Of a stretch of 64,000 nucleotides of DNA, positions 62,144 to 64,000 are shown piece by piece (position 1 is the first letter of the stretch; each line of letters opens with the position of its first letter). The stretch spans positions 5,642,001 to 5,706,000 of the forward strand of contig NC_134434.1 in assembly GCF_030867145.1 (NCBI RefSeq). The letters are read 5' to 3'. A model generated the notes under the pieces. It searched no databases. It was not told the origin of the DNA and saw nothing but the letters and a program-made list of their open reading frames with translations. The position numbers were made by a program, and so were the translations under genes. Source of the stretch: Opisthocomus hoazin (Eukaryota > Chordata > Aves > Opisthocomiformes > Opisthocomidae).

Positions 62144-64000
62144 CTAAAACCAGCTGGTTTCACCCCGCACCAAGACCATGCAGCTGGGTGCTAAGGCTGT
62201 GCATGGATCTGAGCGCTTCTGGGGGACGAAGGGACAGTCCCAGCCCTGTCTCTGCCCCGGAGCAGATGCTGGGGAAGCAGCCGCAGCCGCTGAGCAGCTC
62301 TCCATGCTCCCAGCCTCGGAGGCAGCCTCCTGAGAGTTTAATTTTTGGGAAGCTTTAACATCCCCAGCTTACCAAGCACTGAAAGAAAGGTCAGCTAATC
62401 CTTTACAACCTCTGAATGAATTCAGGCGCAGAAGTGAGATTACTAAACAGGGGAGCGGGAGGCCGGGAGCGCTGCATGGATACGGGGACCCTTCCCATAG
62501 TCAGGCCCAGCTTTCTAAAGAAATGGACCTTTTATTTCTGTTCTCATCGCCTGGGAGGAGGGGAGGGGGGTGGGCAGACGTGGCCGAAGCACCCAGCTCC
62601 CCTCCCCCAGCAGCAGCCCTGCAAATGTCGGTCAGGGCTTGGTGGAGAGGAGGCCCGAAAGAGAGCTGAGCAAGGGTCCCCATCCACGGGATGGGCAGCT
62701 GGGGCAGCCGGGGTGTCCTGAGGAGACCAAGCAGCACCCACAGCCCGAGCATCCCCACTGGGTACCCTGCTCTGGGTCGCAGCTCAAGATTTTGGGAAGA
62801 ACACCCCCAAAAGTAGCATCTCCATGTCCCTCCTGGATGCTTCGGTGGCTTTTGACCCATGCCTCTGAAGTCACCAAGATCCCTTTACCCAGACACCAGG
62901 CAGTCATATGCTCTCGTGCACGGGGTGATGCTGCCTGAACCCATGAATTTAAGGCAACTTGGCCATTTCTGTGCCCTCACCACTTGCTGCTGTGCTTCAG
63001 GTCCCCTCTGTGGGACACCCAGAGAGGCCACGCAGGGGGCCGAGCTGTGTCGGAGCCTGGCTGAGCAGGGTGAGGTGGGTGCCCAGCCAACCCTCGGCGC
63101 AGCACCCCTTCCCGGGGAGCAGAGCGGGCACCGTGCCCACAGGCAGCCGGTGCCAGGGACTGCGGGGCTGCACAGGTGCCCCCTTTCTGGGCTGCACCCA
63201 CAGTCCCTGGTGACCCCCCGGGGAGATGACATGACAGGACCACTAAGGACTCGCTTTTCTTCTGCAAGTCATCTGTCCTTCTCAATGCTGGAAGAGCGGG
63301 AGCCCGTTGAATGCGGGCGAGAAGCAGCCCCCCGGGGTGTGGATGCACTGCGGATGAGCCATGGTAACCTGGCTACAAGTGTGACAACGCAGACACCCAG
63401 ACCCCAAGCCTCCCTGCCAGGCTCCCGAGGCTCCCCAGATCGGGTATTCAGGCCACAGGGATTTCTCTATTGACCTCGAAACACTGTTCTGCATGGGAGA
63501 ATTTTTTTTCTTTCTCTCTTGGTAACTGCAGAATCAAGGGACTGCAGTTGGAAACTTTCGCTACCACAACGGCGTGCTGGTAATTCAGCCAGGAGCCGCT
63601 TGGCCAGTGGTGGGCCTTCATTCGCATGGTCCAGGGGCAAGCTAGGAGAAATGGAGAGGATGCATATTTTCAGGCACTCTGTGATGACTCCAGCAAGGTG
63701 GGATGTTCCACCACCACGAGCAGAGCACCCAGTGCCATCACATCATGCAGGTCCTGCCCCAGTCCTCTGTCCTCCCGCAAAGCACTGAGTGTCCTTCCCC
63801 AGCTCGTTGAGGATGTCCCATGGAAAATGCCCATCCAGCCCACAGCGTTCCAGGTGAACAGCCCCAAGGTAAGACCTTCTCCATAGCTTGGTCTTTCTTG
63901 CAGGTGACCTGTAAGAGGCTGTAGCAGTGGCTGAAATGCCGTCTGGCCTTGTGACCCCATCTGCGCTGGGTGAGGTCCGTGGGTGCTGCAGGTCTGCAGG
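62144..64000. other. Intronic tail of the window, no feature seen
   Basis: Moderately GC-rich sequence without repeats or coding signal I recognise. A 'cccaaggtaagacc' donor-like string at about 63,864 lies at the end of a short open frame (from 63,626), but there is no similarity to netrin-1 and no paired acceptor I can defend. Confidence 0.5.

Overview
This is vertebrate genomic DNA, almost certainly from a bird. Three things support that. One large coding exon is unmistakably netrin-1 (NTN1), with protein features matching avian and mammalian netrin-1. The only recognisable interspersed repeats are CR1 LINE 3' ends with the short octamer tail (ATTCTGTG/ATTCTATG) typical of avian CR1. The very GC-rich, minisatellite-rich sequence around the exon suits a gene-dense avian (micro)chromosome. 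No bacterial operon, tRNA, rRNA or CRISPR array is present.

Layout. Positions 1 to about 24,480 hold no coding exon I can support. The stretch contains a few decayed ancient-SINE-like pieces, a 53-bp-spaced duplication, a CpG-rich cluster near 20.5-21.0 kb, and a striking ~180 bp imperfect palindrome centred at 17,130. At 24.7-26.1 kb there is an 80-bp tandem repeat, then a compact CpG island with GC boxes and an E-box (24,930-25,215), then ~840 bp of degenerate (CCAT)n. The island looks like a promoter. On the minus strand it carries a plausible first exon ending in a good splice donor, so a gene may run leftward from it. From known vertebrate gene order, PIK3R5, which lies head-to-head with NTN1 in mammals, is the obvious candidate; this is inference. 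Between 26.1 and 40.1 kb lies intergenic-looking DNA with two related CR1 fragments in opposite orientation (30.9-31.7 kb plus, 35.1-35.6 kb minus).

From about 40.1 to 47.6 kb the sequence is a broad, strongly CpG-rich domain with several GC-rich minisatellites, long G and C homopolymers, and AT-rich islands that look like conserved regulatory elements. In its middle, 44,676-45,702 encodes the first 342 residues of netrin-1: signal peptide, complete laminin N-terminal domain and complete first laminin-EGF module. A strong splice acceptor sits immediately before the ATG and a consensus donor follows, so a non-coding first exon probably lies upstream within the CpG domain. The rest of the window, to 64,000, is the beginning of the next NTN1 intron; the next coding exon is not reached. 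This intron opens with a 54-bp minisatellite, has a CRE-containing GC-rich spot at 49.96 kb, several AT-rich candidate enhancers (57.5-60.5 kb), and a head-to-head inverted CR1 pair at 61.6-62.1 kb.

Functionally the window is the NTN1 5' regulatory domain plus its first coding exon, possibly facing a divergent promoter about 19 kb upstream. All conservation-based statements are candidates: I had no alignments, and I judged them only from base composition and motif content.
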